A DNA stretch of 26,801 bases from Streptococcus lactarius (GCF_016642265.1 NZ_MRXX01000006.1:169590-196390); one strand, 5' to 3'; shown: positions 13,075 to 23,627, numbered from the stretch's first letter. A program made the numbers and translations. The notes: generated by a model from the letters alone, not told the origin.

Positions 13075-15537
13075 ATGACAAGACAGATACGAAAATATGC
13101 CATTGTGGATCTGGAAGCAACCAGTGCTGGAAGCAATGCAAAAATCATTCAGGTTGGGATTGTCATCGTCGAGAATGGGGAGATCACTCAGTCCTATGAG
13201 ACGGACGTCAATCCTCATGAGCGTCTGGATGAACATATCAAACAATTGACTGGCCTGACAGATGCGCGCTTGCGAAAAGCTCCAGAATTTTCACAGGTGG
13301 CAAAAGAGATTTTTGAATTGATAAACGATGCCGTTTTTGTGGCCCACAATGTTCGGTTTGATGCGAATTTATTGGCAGAAGCTCTTTTTTGGGAAGGGTT
13401 TGAACTGACAACTCCGAGAATTGATACGGTTGAATTGTCTCAAATTTTCTATCCTACCTTTGAGCGTTATAATTTAGGAGCACTGGCTTTTGAACTAGGA
13501 ATTGAGCTGCACCACGCCCATTCGGCGCTGGCGGATGCGACTGCTACAGCCCAGTTGCTCTTGAAATTGAGAGAAAAAATTGCGGGCTTACCAAGAGGCT
13601 TGCTTGAGGAACTTCTTTCAATGGCGGATTGTTTGATTTATGAGTCACGTTTGTTGATCGAAGATGCCTATGAAGAGAGTTCAGCCTTTTTGCCCCCCTC
13701 ACTTAAAGAAGTCCATGGCTTATATGTAAAAAAACAGCGCCGGCCCTTAGAAAGTCGTCATTTATCAGAACAGTTTGACCTCAATATGCAGTTGCTAGGA
13801 ATGGAAGCTTATCCTGAGCAAAAGCAGTTTGCATCCTACATAGAGGAAGGCTTGAAGCATGGTTCTCCAAGCTTTATTGAAGCGCCGACAGGGATTGGAA
13901 AGACCTATGCTTATCTCTTAACACTTCTTGTGAGAACCTCGAAGCGCATCCTTGTCAGTGTTCCGACTAAAATCCTTCAGGACCAACTAATGAAGAAGGA
14001 AGCCCAAGCAATTCAAGATCTGTTTCAGGTTTCTTTTCATAGTTTAAAAAGTCCTAAAGAATATCTACAATTGGATAAATTTTATGAGACCCTCCACAGA
14101 GAATCCGACAATCGGATGGTGCAGCGTTTTAAGATGCAGCTTTTGGTCTGGCTAACTATGACAGAGACAGGGGAGTTGAGTGAGGTTGGACAACTCTATC
14201 GCCATACCCATTTTGTGGCGGAGATTTGCCATGATGGGCAATTGTCCAAACGTTCACTCTTTTATCAGGAAGATTTTTGGCGTTTGGGTCAGGAAAAAGT
14301 GAAAACAAGTCGGGTCATTCTCACCAACCACGCTTATCTCTTAACCCGTTTAGAAGATGATCAGAGTTTACTGGAAGATGCAGTTCTAGTGGTGGATGAA
14401 GCGCAGAAACTGTTCTTTGCACTGGAGCAATTTTCGCAGAAAGAACTGTCCTTAACCTCTCTTTTTCTGGATATCCAGCATTGTCTCGATCAGGAAAAAG
14501 ATCTCTTGCAAAGGCGCCTGCTAGAAAGTATCCAGTTTGAGTTGAATGCTTGTAGCAAAGAAGTAGCGCAAGGAAAACGAGCAGTTTTATCTGAGCAAAC
14601 CGTAGAGAAGATGCGACAGGATGTGCGGGAATTAGCGAATGAATCCTTAGAAAATTTAAAGGAACTCTTTGCTGAACGTTACCAGAGTTATTGGATAGAT
14701 AAGGAAACTTTTGAGGACCATCACATCATGCATCTCCATGCAGGAGTGGAAGGACTCCTTTCGTTTCAGGACTTTCTGACAGAGGATGTACCGGTCTTCT
14801 TCGTATCGGCAACGATCGGCATTAGTCGAAAGGTTGATCTTCCTTCTTTATTAGGGTATAGGGACCAGCAAATGTACCAGGTTCCATCAGAACGGAAACA
14901 ACATCAGGAGCTGTTGCTACCGATTGATTTTGCAGACGTTGTTTCCTTGTCTGCATCAGAATATGCGCTTGAACTCAGCCAACTTGTTGAAGACTTGCTT
15001 CCTCTTGGAAAATCAATCTTTCTTTTATTTACTTCAAAAGAATTGCTGCTGGAGACTTCAAATGCCCTAAAGGTTCCTCATTTAGCCCAGTACCGAAATG
15101 GGGATGCTGCCAATATAAAACGGCGGTTTGATCGTGGAGAGAGTTCGATTTTGTTGGGAACTGGAAGCTTTTGGGAAGGAGTCGATTTCTCCCACCAGAA
15201 CGAAGTGATTCAAATCATCACGCGCCTTCCCTTTGACAATCCCAAAGAGTTCATGGTGCAAAAAGTTAACGCCCAACTAAGAGATCAGGGAAAGAACCCA
15301 TTTTATGACTATAGTTTACCAGTAGCTATTTTGCGATTAAAGCAGGCAATCGGAAGGACCAGTCGTTCAGATGAGCAGGAATCTTTAGTGCTCTTATTGG
15401 ATCAGCGTGTCCTCACCAAACGATATGGAAAACAAATTTTAGATGGGCTGAAACAGGTCTTGCCTCTTCAGACAACTTTGAAGAGCCAGCTAGTGGATCA
15501 AGCCCAGCACTTTTTTGAAAGGAATCGAGAAAAATGA
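13075..15537 (+). CDS. dinG: DinG, fused DnaQ-type 3'-5' exonuclease and XPD-like helicase
   Basis: An 820-residue two-domain DNA repair protein of the Gram-positive DinG type. The N-terminal DEDD exonuclease covers about residues 1-170: D12/E14 (VDLEAT), HNVRFDANLL, and HSALADATATA. The helicase part has Walker A APTGIGKT, a DEAQ box (VVDEAQKL), GTGSFWEGVDF and QAIGRTSRS. The cysteine cluster that holds 4Fe-4S in E. coli DinG is absent; only one Cys (FVAEICHDG) lies between motifs I and II. The related S. aureus DinG is reported to be a nuclease rather than a helicase. I start at 13075 because the -10 box TATAAT lies at 13059-13064, inside the longer ORF that opens at 13036. Its stop overlaps the next gene by 4 nt (ATGA), making it the head of an operon. 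Confidence 0.92.
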   Translation: MTRQIRKYAIVDLEATSAGSNAKIIQVGIVIVENGEITQSYETDVNPHERLDEHIKQLTGLTDARLRKAPEFSQVAKEIFELINDAVFVAHNVRFDANLLAEALFWEGFELTTPRIDTVELSQIFYPTFERYNLGALAFELGIELHHAHSALADATATAQLLLKLREKIAGLPRGLLEELLSMADCLIYESRLLIEDAYEESSAFLPPSLKEVHGLYVKKQRRPLESRHLSEQFDLNMQLLGMEAYPEQKQFASYIEEGLKHGSPSFIEAPTGIGKTYAYLLTLLVRTSKRILVSVPTKILQDQLMKKEAQAIQDLFQVSFHSLKSPKEYLQLDKFYETLHRESDNRMVQRFKMQLLVWLTMTETGELSEVGQLYRHTHFVAEICHDGQLSKRSLFYQEDFWRLGQEKVKTSRVILTNHAYLLTRLEDDQSLLEDAVLVVDEAQKLFFALEQFSQKELSLTSLFLDIQHCLDQEKDLLQRRLLESIQFELNACSKEVAQGKRAVLSEQTVEKMRQDVRELANESLENLKELFAERYQSYWIDKETFEDHHIMHLHAGVEGLLSFQDFLTEDVPVFFVSATIGISRKVDLPSLLGYRDQQMYQVPSERKQHQELLLPIDFADVVSLSASEYALELSQLVEDLLPLGKSIFLLFTSKELLLETSNALKVPHLAQYRNGDAANIKRRFDRGESSILLGTGSFWEGVDFSHQNEVIQIITRLPFDNPKEFMVQKVNAQLRDQGKNPFYDYSLPVAILRLKQAIGRTSRSDEQESLVLLLDQRVLTKRYGKQILDGLKQVLPLQTTLKSQLVDQAQHFFERNREK

Positions 15538-16514
15538 AAACAAAAAGTTTAGGAATTGCGATAGCTTTAGGATTTGCTCTTTGTGCTATGTTTTTAGGGA
15601 CTTTGTTTCCCATCATTGGATCAAGTGTCTTTGCCTTGATTTTAGGAATTTTACTCAATGAATTGATTGACTTACCTGAGATTTCTCGACCAGGATTGAA
15701 TTGGTCTGGAAAGAAATTGTTGCAGTATTCGATTATTTTCATGGGATTTAGCTTGCCCATTGAAACCGTAGCCTCTACTGGTCTCTCATCTTTAAAAATT
15801 AGCTTACCAACGATTACAGTAGCCTTTCTTGCGGCCATCATTTTTGGGAAGGTCTTTCATCTCAAGTCCCATCTACGGACCCTCATTGGCTTTGGTACAG
15901 CCATTTGTGGCGGATCAGCCATTGCTGCTGCAGCTCCGATCATCGAAGCAGATGAAGAAGAAATTGCCCTTTCAATGTCAACGATTTTCTTCTTCAATAT
16001 CTTAGCAGTCTTTATCTTCCCTGTTTTGGGGCATATATGGCATATGTCTAATTTCCATTTTGGACTCTGGTCAGGAACGGCCATTAATGATACGTCATCA
16101 GTTGTAGCTGCAGCTTTTTCATACAGTAAAGCAGCGGGTGAAATGGCGACGATCGTAAAATTAACACGGGCTCTCATGATCGTGCCGGTTTGTCTTGGAT
16201 TAATCGGTTTGAAATTGTATCGAACAAAACAACAAGGAAGCAAAAAAGGGATATTGAAAAAAATTGTTCCTTGGTTCATCATTTGGTTTATTGTCGCTTC
16301 TCTCCTTTCTTCGATTGGGCTAGTTCCAAAAGTTGTCATTCCTTATCTCAAGGAAATTTCTCAACTCTTTATGGCGATGGCCTTGGTTGGTATTGGAAGT
16401 AAAGTTTCCTGGAAACAATTTCGTTCAGCTGGATCAGCCCCACTATTGGTGGGCTTGATTGCCTGGTTCTGCGTAGCAGGTTCTAGTTTAATTCTGCAAA
16501 TGTTACTCTATTAA
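15534..16514 (+). CDS. YeiH/UPF0324-family integral membrane protein
   Basis: A 326-residue polytopic protein (about ten hydrophobic segments) of the YeiH/UPF0324 family, sometimes annotated as a putative sulfate exporter; transport activity is not well proven. Conserved family stretches are GFGTAICGGSAIAAAAPII, NDTSSVVAAAFSYS and FMAMALVGIGSKVSW. It begins at the ATGA overlap with dinG, with GAAAGGA a few bases upstream in dinG codons, so the two are translationally coupled. rodA follows after 37 nt. Nothing in the operon explains its job. Confidence 0.82.
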   Translation: MKTKSLGIAIALGFALCAMFLGTLFPIIGSSVFALILGILLNELIDLPEISRPGLNWSGKKLLQYSIIFMGFSLPIETVASTGLSSLKISLPTITVAFLAAIIFGKVFHLKSHLRTLIGFGTAICGGSAIAAAAPIIEADEEEIALSMSTIFFFNILAVFIFPVLGHIWHMSNFHFGLWSGTAINDTSSVVAAAFSYSKAAGEMATIVKLTRALMIVPVCLGLIGLKLYRTKQQGSKKGILKKIVPWFIIWFIVASLLSSIGLVPKVVIPYLKEISQLFMAMALVGIGSKVSWKQFRSAGSAPLLVGLIAWFCVAGSSLILQMLLY

Positions 16515-16551
16515 TGAATCCGTCATTAAATCATCATAGAAAGGAACGTGA

Positions 16552-17781
16552 ATGAAGCAAAAGCATTTCTTTGATGTGCAATTTGATTTCCCAATAGTAG
16601 GAATCGTGTCTGCCCTGCTGCTCATTGGGATTTTATCGGTTTATGTTGCCGTTTCTCATGATTACCCTCAGATGGTCTGGTCCTTTTTAGGCCAACAATT
16701 AGCCTGGATTGGCATGGGCTGTTTCATCTGTCTGATCGTAACAATCTTTAACACCAAATTTCTTTGGCAAATCACCCCTTTTCTATATGTACTTGGACTA
16801 GCCTTAATGGTACTTCCCTTGATCTTTTACAATCCAAGTCTGGTAGCCTCTACAGGGGCAAAAAACTGGGTGGCTTACGGGAATATCACCCTGTTTCAGC
16901 CATCGGAATTTATGAAAATTCCTTTTATTCTGATGTTGTCTCGCTCCATCGTCCAATTTTTACAACGAAATAAGGGGCGTGAACGTTTGTTGCGCCAAGA
17001 CTGGTTTTTGATCCTTGAGTTAACGATCTATACGATTCCCGTCTTTGTCTTATTAGCCCTCCAACAAGATTTAGGAACTGCCCTCGTTTTCATGGCTATT
17101 TTTGCAGGTCTGGTCTTGGTTTCAGGAGTTTCTTGGAAAATCATTCTACCAGTTGTCTTTGTTCTTGTAGGTGGCGTTGCAGGCTTTCTCTTTCTCTTTT
17201 TATCAGAAGGTGGTAGAGCCTTTCTTCATCAACAATTGGGCATGCCGACCTACCAAATGAACCGGATTTTAGCCTGGTTAAATCCATTTGATTATGCACA
17301 AACCACAACTTACCAACAAGCTCAGGGTCAATTGGCCATTGCCAGTGGAGGCCTCTTTGGACAAGGTTTCAATGTTTCAAATTTATTAGTGCCCGTCAGG
17401 GAGAGCGACATGATTTTCACCGTTTTAGGGGAAGACTTTGGCTTTGCTGGCTCTCTTGTATTTTTGATCTTGTATGTCTGTCTGATTTACCGAATTTTAA
17501 AGATTACTCTCCAGTCTAATAACCAATTTTATACGTATATTTCCATTGGGTTTATCATGATGCTGGTTTTCCATATTTTTGAAAATATCGGTGCAGTGAC
17601 AGGTATTTTGCCATTGACAGGGATTCCGCTTCCTTTTGTTTCACAGGGGGGATCTGCTATTATCAGTAATTTGATCGGTATTGGACTGGTCCTTTCGATT
17701 CACAATCAAAGTGTGAAAAAGAAGAAAGTCGATCCTCCAGCTCCGGTTCGTAAAAAAGTCGTCTTGAAAAAGGCGCAATAG
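16552..17781 (+). CDS. rodA: RodA, SEDS-family peptidoglycan glycosyltransferase
   Basis: A 409-residue SEDS protein with about ten membrane helices. RodA polymerises lipid II into glycan strands for peripheral (elongation) growth together with a class B PBP. The catalytic-region Asp is D286 in VRESDMIFTVLGEDFG; other SEDS signatures are LFQPSEFMKIP, QQDLGTALV, SGGLFGQGF and PLPFVSQGGSA. The tail (KKKKVDPPAPVRKKVVLKK) is basic and cytoplasmic. I call RodA rather than FtsW from position and overall resemblance to the pneumococcal gene near gyrB; FtsW is the alternative. AAAGGAACGTGA precedes the ATG. It lies within the dinG operon and is followed 9 nt later by the DJ-1 gene. Confidence 0.85.
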   Translation: MKQKHFFDVQFDFPIVGIVSALLLIGILSVYVAVSHDYPQMVWSFLGQQLAWIGMGCFICLIVTIFNTKFLWQITPFLYVLGLALMVLPLIFYNPSLVASTGAKNWVAYGNITLFQPSEFMKIPFILMLSRSIVQFLQRNKGRERLLRQDWFLILELTIYTIPVFVLLALQQDLGTALVFMAIFAGLVLVSGVSWKIILPVVFVLVGGVAGFLFLFLSEGGRAFLHQQLGMPTYQMNRILAWLNPFDYAQTTTYQQAQGQLAIASGGLFGQGFNVSNLLVPVRESDMIFTVLGEDFGFAGSLVFLILYVCLIYRILKITLQSNNQFYTYISIGFIMMLVFHIFENIGAVTGILPLTGIPLPFVSQGGSAIISNLIGIGLVLSIHNQSVKKKKVDPPAPVRKKVVLKKAQ

Positions 17782-17796
17782 AAAGAAGGTATGAAC

Positions 17797-18348
17797 ATGA
17801 AAAAAGTAGCCGCTATTCTAGCAAATGGTTTTGAAGAAATTGAAGCCTTAACCATTGTGGATGTTCTCAGACGCGCAGGAATTGATTGCGATACCATTGG
17901 CTTTGAGGAAAGTGTCACGGGGTCTCATCAGATCACAGTGGAAGTCGATCGTCTCTGGAATGGGGATTTGTCCGATTATGATGCCATCTTTTTACCAGGT
18001 GGGATGCCAGGCGCAGCCAATTTGCGGGATCATGAAGAGTTGATTGTAGCTCTCCAAGCAGAAAGGAACAACGGGAAAACTATCTCTGCCATCTGCGCAG
18101 CTCCTATTGTATTGGCACGTGCAGGCTTGCTAAAAGGAAAAAACTATACCTGCTACGATGGTTTCGAACAAGAGATTCAAGAGGGTCACTATCTCAAAGA
18201 GACCGTGGTGAAAGACGGTAATCTTCTGACTAGTCGCGGTCCTTCAACAGCCTTAGCCTTGGCCTACGCCTTGGTGGACCATCTTGGTGGAGATGCCCAA
18301 GGTCTGCGCGAGGGCATGCTCTATCAAGACGTCTTTGGAGACAAGTAA
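17797..18348 (+). CDS. DJ-1/ThiJ/PfpI-family protein
   Basis: A 183-residue class I glutamine-amidotransferase-like protein. The nucleophile is C100 in SAICAAPIVLA with the partner Glu in GFEEIEA (13-14), as in DJ-1 and YajL. Homologues are annotated as 4-methyl-5-(beta-hydroxyethyl)thiazole monophosphate biosynthesis protein, but members act as deglycase/glyoxalase-like or redox-stress proteins and thiamine synthesis is doubtful. Two ATGs lie 6 nt apart. AGAAGG touches the first (17791) and is about 7 nt from the second, so 17797 is preferred. It is the last gene of the dinG-rodA operon, followed by hairpins and a terminator. Confidence 0.85.
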   Translation: MKKVAAILANGFEEIEALTIVDVLRRAGIDCDTIGFEESVTGSHQITVEVDRLWNGDLSDYDAIFLPGGMPGAANLRDHEELIVALQAERNNGKTISAICAAPIVLARAGLLKGKNYTCYDGFEQEIQEGHYLKETVVKDGNLLTSRGPSTALALAYALVDHLGGDAQGLREGMLYQDVFGDK

Positions 18349-18361
18349 GAGTTCCTTTTCT

Positions 18362-18427
18362 TGAATGAAAATAGGTCAAGATTCGTAGCGCTTTCATTCA
18401 GTCAGTAGATCAGCTGTGATGCTACTG
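18362..18427 (+). other. Two consecutive hairpins in the ThiJ 3' region
   Basis: A 9-bp stem (18362-18370 with 18392-18400, 21-nt loop) is followed 2 nt later by a 10-bp stem with one bulged G (18403-18412 with 18417-18427, loop GCTG). Neither has a T run, so they are not terminators. They lie just upstream of the real terminator and may stabilise the operon's 3' end or form part of a small RNA. Confidence 0.4.
18382..18397 (+). promoter_or_regulatory. cre-like sequence (CcpA site candidate)
   Basis: TTCGTAGCGCTTTCAT matches the consensus WTGNNARCGNWWWCAW at all but one defined position (C for G at position 3). It lies within a hairpin between the ThiJ and HAD genes, about 100 nt upstream of the HAD -10 box, so a role in carbon catabolite control of the HAD-gyrB unit is only possible. 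Confidence 0.3.
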
Positions 18428-18447
18428 ATAACATACGAAAGAAAATG

Positions 18448-18489
18448 GCTAAAATCCCTCCTAAATGAGGGTTTTAGCTTATTTTTTTT
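18448..18489 (+). terminator. Terminator of the dinG-rodA-ThiJ operon
   Basis: A 12-bp stem with one bulged T (18448-18460 with 18467-18478), a 6-nt loop, then TTA and eight T (18479-18489). The next gene's -10 box starts 13 nt after the T tract. Confidence 0.88.
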
Positions 18490-18498
18490 GTACATTTG

Positions 18499-18507
18499 TG
18501 GTATAAT
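18499..18507 (+). promoter_or_regulatory. Extended -10 promoter of the HAD-gyrB unit, leaderless spacing
   Basis: TGG-TATAAT (18499-18507) is followed by 7 nt (TAAGATT) and the ATG at 18515. The expected start is at or next to the A of ATG, with no Shine-Dalgarno. The -35 region is only T-rich. Confidence 0.7.
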
Positions 18508-18514
18508 TAAGATT

Positions 18515-19078
18515 ATGAATTATCGTGATTATATATGGGATCTTGGCGGAACGCTCTTGGATAATTACGAAACGTCCACAAATGCCTTTGTGGCTACCTT
18601 AAAGGACTTTCAGATTCGAGCTGATCATGATTCTGTTTATGCAGCATTAAAAGTTTCAACTCAGAATGCGATTGAGACCTATGCGCTCCACATTCCGAAT
18701 TTTCGAACGGAATACAAGAAAAAAGAAGCCTTGGGGCTGCAGAATCCAATTTTGTTTGAAGGCGCAAAAGAGTTGCTTCAAGAAATTCAATCACATGGGG
18801 GCCGTCATTTTTTGGTGTCCCATCGCGATCGCCAAGTTTTGACACTTCTGGATCAGACGGGCATTGCATCCTTCTTTACAGAGATTGTAACAGCAGACGA
18901 GGGCTTTCCTCGTAAGCCGGATCCAGCATCTATGTTGTATTTGAAGGGAAAGTACCAGATTCAAAATGGTCTGGTGATCGGAGATCGTCCGATCGATATT
19001 GAAGCCGGAAAGGCAGCTGGGCTCGCTACTTATTTATTTGATTCCATGCAAGCTCTCCACCAGTTTATTTTTGACTAG
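18515..19078 (+). CDS. HAD-superfamily protein with altered motif I
   Basis: A 187-residue HAD-like protein of the phosphoglycolate phosphatase/beta-phosphoglucomutase subgroup. Motif I reads DLGGTLLD: the nucleophile D9 is present but the second Asp (general acid/base) is G11. Motif II Ser (LVSHRD), motif III Lys (RKPDP) and motif IV Asp (IGDRPIDIEAG) are retained. Loss of the second Asp should sharply reduce ordinary phosphatase turnover, so a binding, regulatory or phosphonatase-like role is possible. ATG 18515 is chosen because the -10 box ends 7 nt upstream; a longer frame from 18416 runs through the terminator and is rejected. gyrB follows after 12 nt, so the two are co-transcribed. Confidence 0.82.
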   Translation: MNYRDYIWDLGGTLLDNYETSTNAFVATLKDFQIRADHDSVYAALKVSTQNAIETYALHIPNFRTEYKKKEALGLQNPILFEGAKELLQEIQSHGGRHFLVSHRDRQVLTLLDQTGIASFFTEIVTADEGFPRKPDPASMLYLKGKYQIQNGLVIGDRPIDIEAGKAAGLATYLFDSMQALHQFIFD

Positions 19079-21040
<1,962 letters not shown>

Positions 21041-21075
21041 AATTCAACGATATTTCACCATTTATGGATATTTTA

Positions 21076-21084
21076 TGGTATAAT
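21076..21084 (+). promoter_or_regulatory. Extended -10 promoter of ezrA
   Basis: TGG-TATAAT (21076-21084) lies 43 nt before the ezrA ATG. The best -35 (TTCACC, 21054-21059) is 19 nt away and weak. AAGGAG at 21114-21119 is a good ribosome-binding site. Confidence 0.65.
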
Positions 21085-21127
21085 GACAAGGATTACATTC
21101 AAGTAATACGATGAAGGAGTTTTTTAT

Positions 21128-22852
21128 ATGTCTAGTGGACTAATTATTCTCATCATTATTGTTGCCCTTATCTTGATTGTCGGATATGTCGTCGCAGTAA
21201 TTTTGAGAAAACGAAATGAAGCCTTACTGGCAGCACTGGAAGAACGAAAAGAAAAGTTATACAACCTTCCAGTCAACGATGAAGTAGAGGCTGTAAAAAA
21301 CATGCATTTGATTGGTCAAAGTCAAGTTGCATTTCGCGAATGGAATCAAAAATGGGTAGATTTATCCTTAAATTCATTTGCAGATATTGAGAACAATCTC
21401 TTCGAAGCAGAAGGATTTAACAATTCTTTCCGTTTCTTGAAGGCCAAACAAGCGATTGACAATATCGAAAGCCAAATCCAATTGATCGATGAAGACATCA
21501 AAGCCATTCGCCAAGCCCTATCAGATCTTGAAGAGCAAGAACAAAAAAATAGTGGGCGCGTGGTTCACGCTTTGGATTTGTTTGAAAACCTTCAAAACGA
21601 TGTGGCTTCAGATGTTGAGCGCTATGGAAGTGCCCTTCCTGAGATCGAAAAACAAATCAGTAACATCCAATCTGAGTTCTCTCAATTTGTGACCTTGAAT
21701 TCATCAGGAGATCCAGTTGAAGCGGCAGAAATTTTGGATACAGCTGAGAACCATATCGTGGCGTTGTCTCATATTGTTGAGCGTGTTCCTGAAATTGTAA
21801 CAGCTCTTCAATCCGAACTTCCAGACCAGTTGGATGATTTGGAAAGTGGTCACCGCAAGCTGTTAGAATCTGGTTATCATTTCACAGAAACAGATATCGA
21901 ATCTCGCTTCCAACAATTGCATTCTTCCTTGAAGAACAATATGTCAAATGTCTCTGCGCTTGAATTGGACAATGCCATTTATGAAAATGAGCAAATCCAA
22001 GAAGAGATTGATGCCTTGTATAGCATCTTTACACGTGAAATTGAGTCGCAAAAAGTTGTGCACAAATTAGTTAAGCAATTGCCAGGCTATTTAAAACACG
22101 CAAAAGAGAACAATAGCAATCTTGCCTCTGAGGTAGAATGCCTTGAAAAAGCTTTTGAAATCAATGATACGTTCAGTCGTCAATTGAAAGATTTAGAAGC
22201 TGAGTTGGCTGCCCAAGAAGGTGTTGTCGAAGATGCGGTTAGTGATTCATCTGAAACACAAAAGGCCTACTCTATCTTAGAAGAAGAGTTAGAAGCAATT
22301 GAAGATCGTTTGAAAGAGATCGAAGATGAACAAATTAGCTTGAGCGATTCCCTTTCAAAAATCGAAAAAGACGATGCCAATGCACGTCAAAAGGTTAATA
22401 TTTATGCCAACCGTTTGCATGCGATCAAACGATACATGGACAAGCGCAATCTGCCAGGTATCCCGCAAGAATTCCTTGAAATTTTCTTTACAGCAAGCAA
22501 TAATACCGAAGCCTTGGTAGCAGAATTGGAAGCTGATAAAGTCAACATTGAAAATTCAAACCGCATGTTGGAAATCTTGACCAATGACATGAATGAATTG
22601 GAAGAAGCCGCTTATCGTATTGTTCAAAATGCTACCTTGACAGAGCAATTGTTGCAATACTCTAACCGCTACCGTTCATTTGATGATCATGTACAAGCAG
22701 CCTTCGACCAAGCACTTTATATTTTTGAACATGAATATGATTATAGTGCCTCTTTCAAAGTGATCTCAGATGCTTTGGAAATGGTTGAAATGGGTGTAAC
22801 AGAACGTTTTGTCACATCTTACGAAAAAACACGCGAACAAATTCGCTTCTAA
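21128..22852 (+). CDS. ezrA: EzrA, septation-ring regulator
   Basis: A 574-residue single-pass membrane protein. It has one N-terminal TM (about 5-27, LIILIIIVALILIVGYVVAV) with the rest cytoplasmic, made of spectrin-like coiled-coil repeats rich in Glu, Lys and Gln. EzrA binds FtsZ and divisome proteins, restrains extra Z-rings and in cocci coordinates septal with peripheral wall synthesis. The conserved C-terminal patch is visible as TEQLLQYSNRYRSFDDHV. Length matches the family (about 570). AAGGAG is placed 8 nt before the ATG, and the gene has its own extended -10 promoter and a strong terminator, so it is monocistronic. Confidence 0.95.
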   Translation: MSSGLIILIIIVALILIVGYVVAVILRKRNEALLAALEERKEKLYNLPVNDEVEAVKNMHLIGQSQVAFREWNQKWVDLSLNSFADIENNLFEAEGFNNSFRFLKAKQAIDNIESQIQLIDEDIKAIRQALSDLEEQEQKNSGRVVHALDLFENLQNDVASDVERYGSALPEIEKQISNIQSEFSQFVTLNSSGDPVEAAEILDTAENHIVALSHIVERVPEIVTALQSELPDQLDDLESGHRKLLESGYHFTETDIESRFQQLHSSLKNNMSNVSALELDNAIYENEQIQEEIDALYSIFTREIESQKVVHKLVKQLPGYLKHAKENNSNLASEVECLEKAFEINDTFSRQLKDLEAELAAQEGVVEDAVSDSSETQKAYSILEEELEAIEDRLKEIEDEQISLSDSLSKIEKDDANARQKVNIYANRLHAIKRYMDKRNLPGIPQEFLEIFFTASNNTEALVAELEADKVNIENSNRMLEILTNDMNELEEAAYRIVQNATLTEQLLQYSNRYRSFDDHVQAAFDQALYIFEHEYDYSASFKVISDALEMVEMGVTERFVTSYEKTREQIRF

Positions 22853-22858
22853 GTACTG

Positions 22859-22887
22859 AAAACGACTTCATTAGAGGTCGTTTTTTT
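22859..22887 (+). terminator. Terminator of ezrA
   Basis: An 11-bp stem (22859-22869 with 22874-22884, one T·G pair), ATTA loop, T run to 22887. Confidence 0.9.
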
Positions 22888-22908
22888 AGTCCTATGGTTT
22901 ATTGAAAC

Positions 22909-22937
22909 TTGAAATTAGGGCCCTATTTTTGTATAGT
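22909..22937 (+). promoter_or_regulatory. Promoter of serB-glycerate kinase
   Basis: TTGAAA (22909-22914), a 17-nt spacer and TATAGT (22932-22937). The predicted leader of about 18 nt carries GGAGAGG just before the serB ATG at 22962. Confidence 0.7.
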
Positions 22938-22961
22938 AAAGGAGAAAGATTGGAGAGGATC

Positions 22962-23627
22962 ATGGATGTAAAGGGATTGCTTGTCATGGATGTAGATGGG
23001 ACCTTGGTGCAAGAAGAAGGAATTGATCTTTTAGCGCATCAAGCTGGTGTAGGAGAGAAAGTCGCACGTCTCACCTCCAAAGCCATGAATGGCCACCTAG
23101 ATTTTTCATCTTCTTTGCGTGAACGGGTGTCCCTTCTGAAAGGACTTGAAACCTCGGTATTCGCTGATCTACAGAAACAAATAAAAGTGAACCCAGGTGC
23201 TGAGCAACTCATCAAGGAATTGCATCAAAGGGGCTACAAAGTCGGTCTTGTATCGGGTGGCTTTCATGAATTGATTGATCCACTTGCATCTGCTTTAGAG
23301 ATTGATCTGCTTTGTGCCAATCGTCTGGAATCAAAGCAGGGCTACCTGACAGGACGTGTCTATGGTCCGATCGTTACGCCTGAAGGAAAGAAGGAAAAAC
23401 TCCTGACCTGGGCTAATCAGTACCATCTTAGACTGAACCAAACTGTCGCCATGGGAGATGGAGCCAATGACCTTCCCATGATAGAGGCTGCGGGTATTGG
23501 GATAGCCTTTATGGCAAAGCCCATTGTAGCTAAAAAAGCTCCCTATCGTATTGAAAAGAGAGATCTTAGTCAAGTTTTAAAGATCATAGACCAACATGGA
23601 AAGGACAAGAAATGCACATCCTTTTAG
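22962..23627 (+). CDS. serB: Phosphoserine phosphatase
   Basis: A 221-residue HAD phosphatase that hydrolyses 3-phosphoserine to serine, the last step of serine synthesis from 3-phosphoglycerate. Motif I DVDGTL has both aspartates (D10, D12); motif II is LVSGGFHELID; motif IV is MGDGANDLPMIEAAGIGIAF, typical of SerB. ATG 22962 is preferred, since GGAGAGG precedes it and the -10 box at 22932-22937 lies inside the longer ORF that opens at 22902. Its 3' end overlaps the glycerate kinase start by 16 nt, so the two are an operon. Specificity is inferred from motif pattern; another small-molecule HAD phosphatase is possible. Confidence 0.85.
   Translation: MDVKGLLVMDVDGTLVQEEGIDLLAHQAGVGEKVARLTSKAMNGHLDFSSSLRERVSLLKGLETSVFADLQKQIKVNPGAEQLIKELHQRGYKVGLVSGGFHELIDPLASALEIDLLCANRLESKQGYLTGRVYGPIVTPEGKKEKLLTWANQYHLRLNQTVAMGDGANDLPMIEAAGIGIAFMAKPIVAKKAPYRIEKRDLSQVLKIIDQHGKDKKCTSF

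Noticed and set aside
18416..18514. N-terminal extension of the HAD gene to 220 residues
   Set aside because: The extension runs through the operon terminator and the -10 box; the family N terminus begins at MNYRDYIWD.
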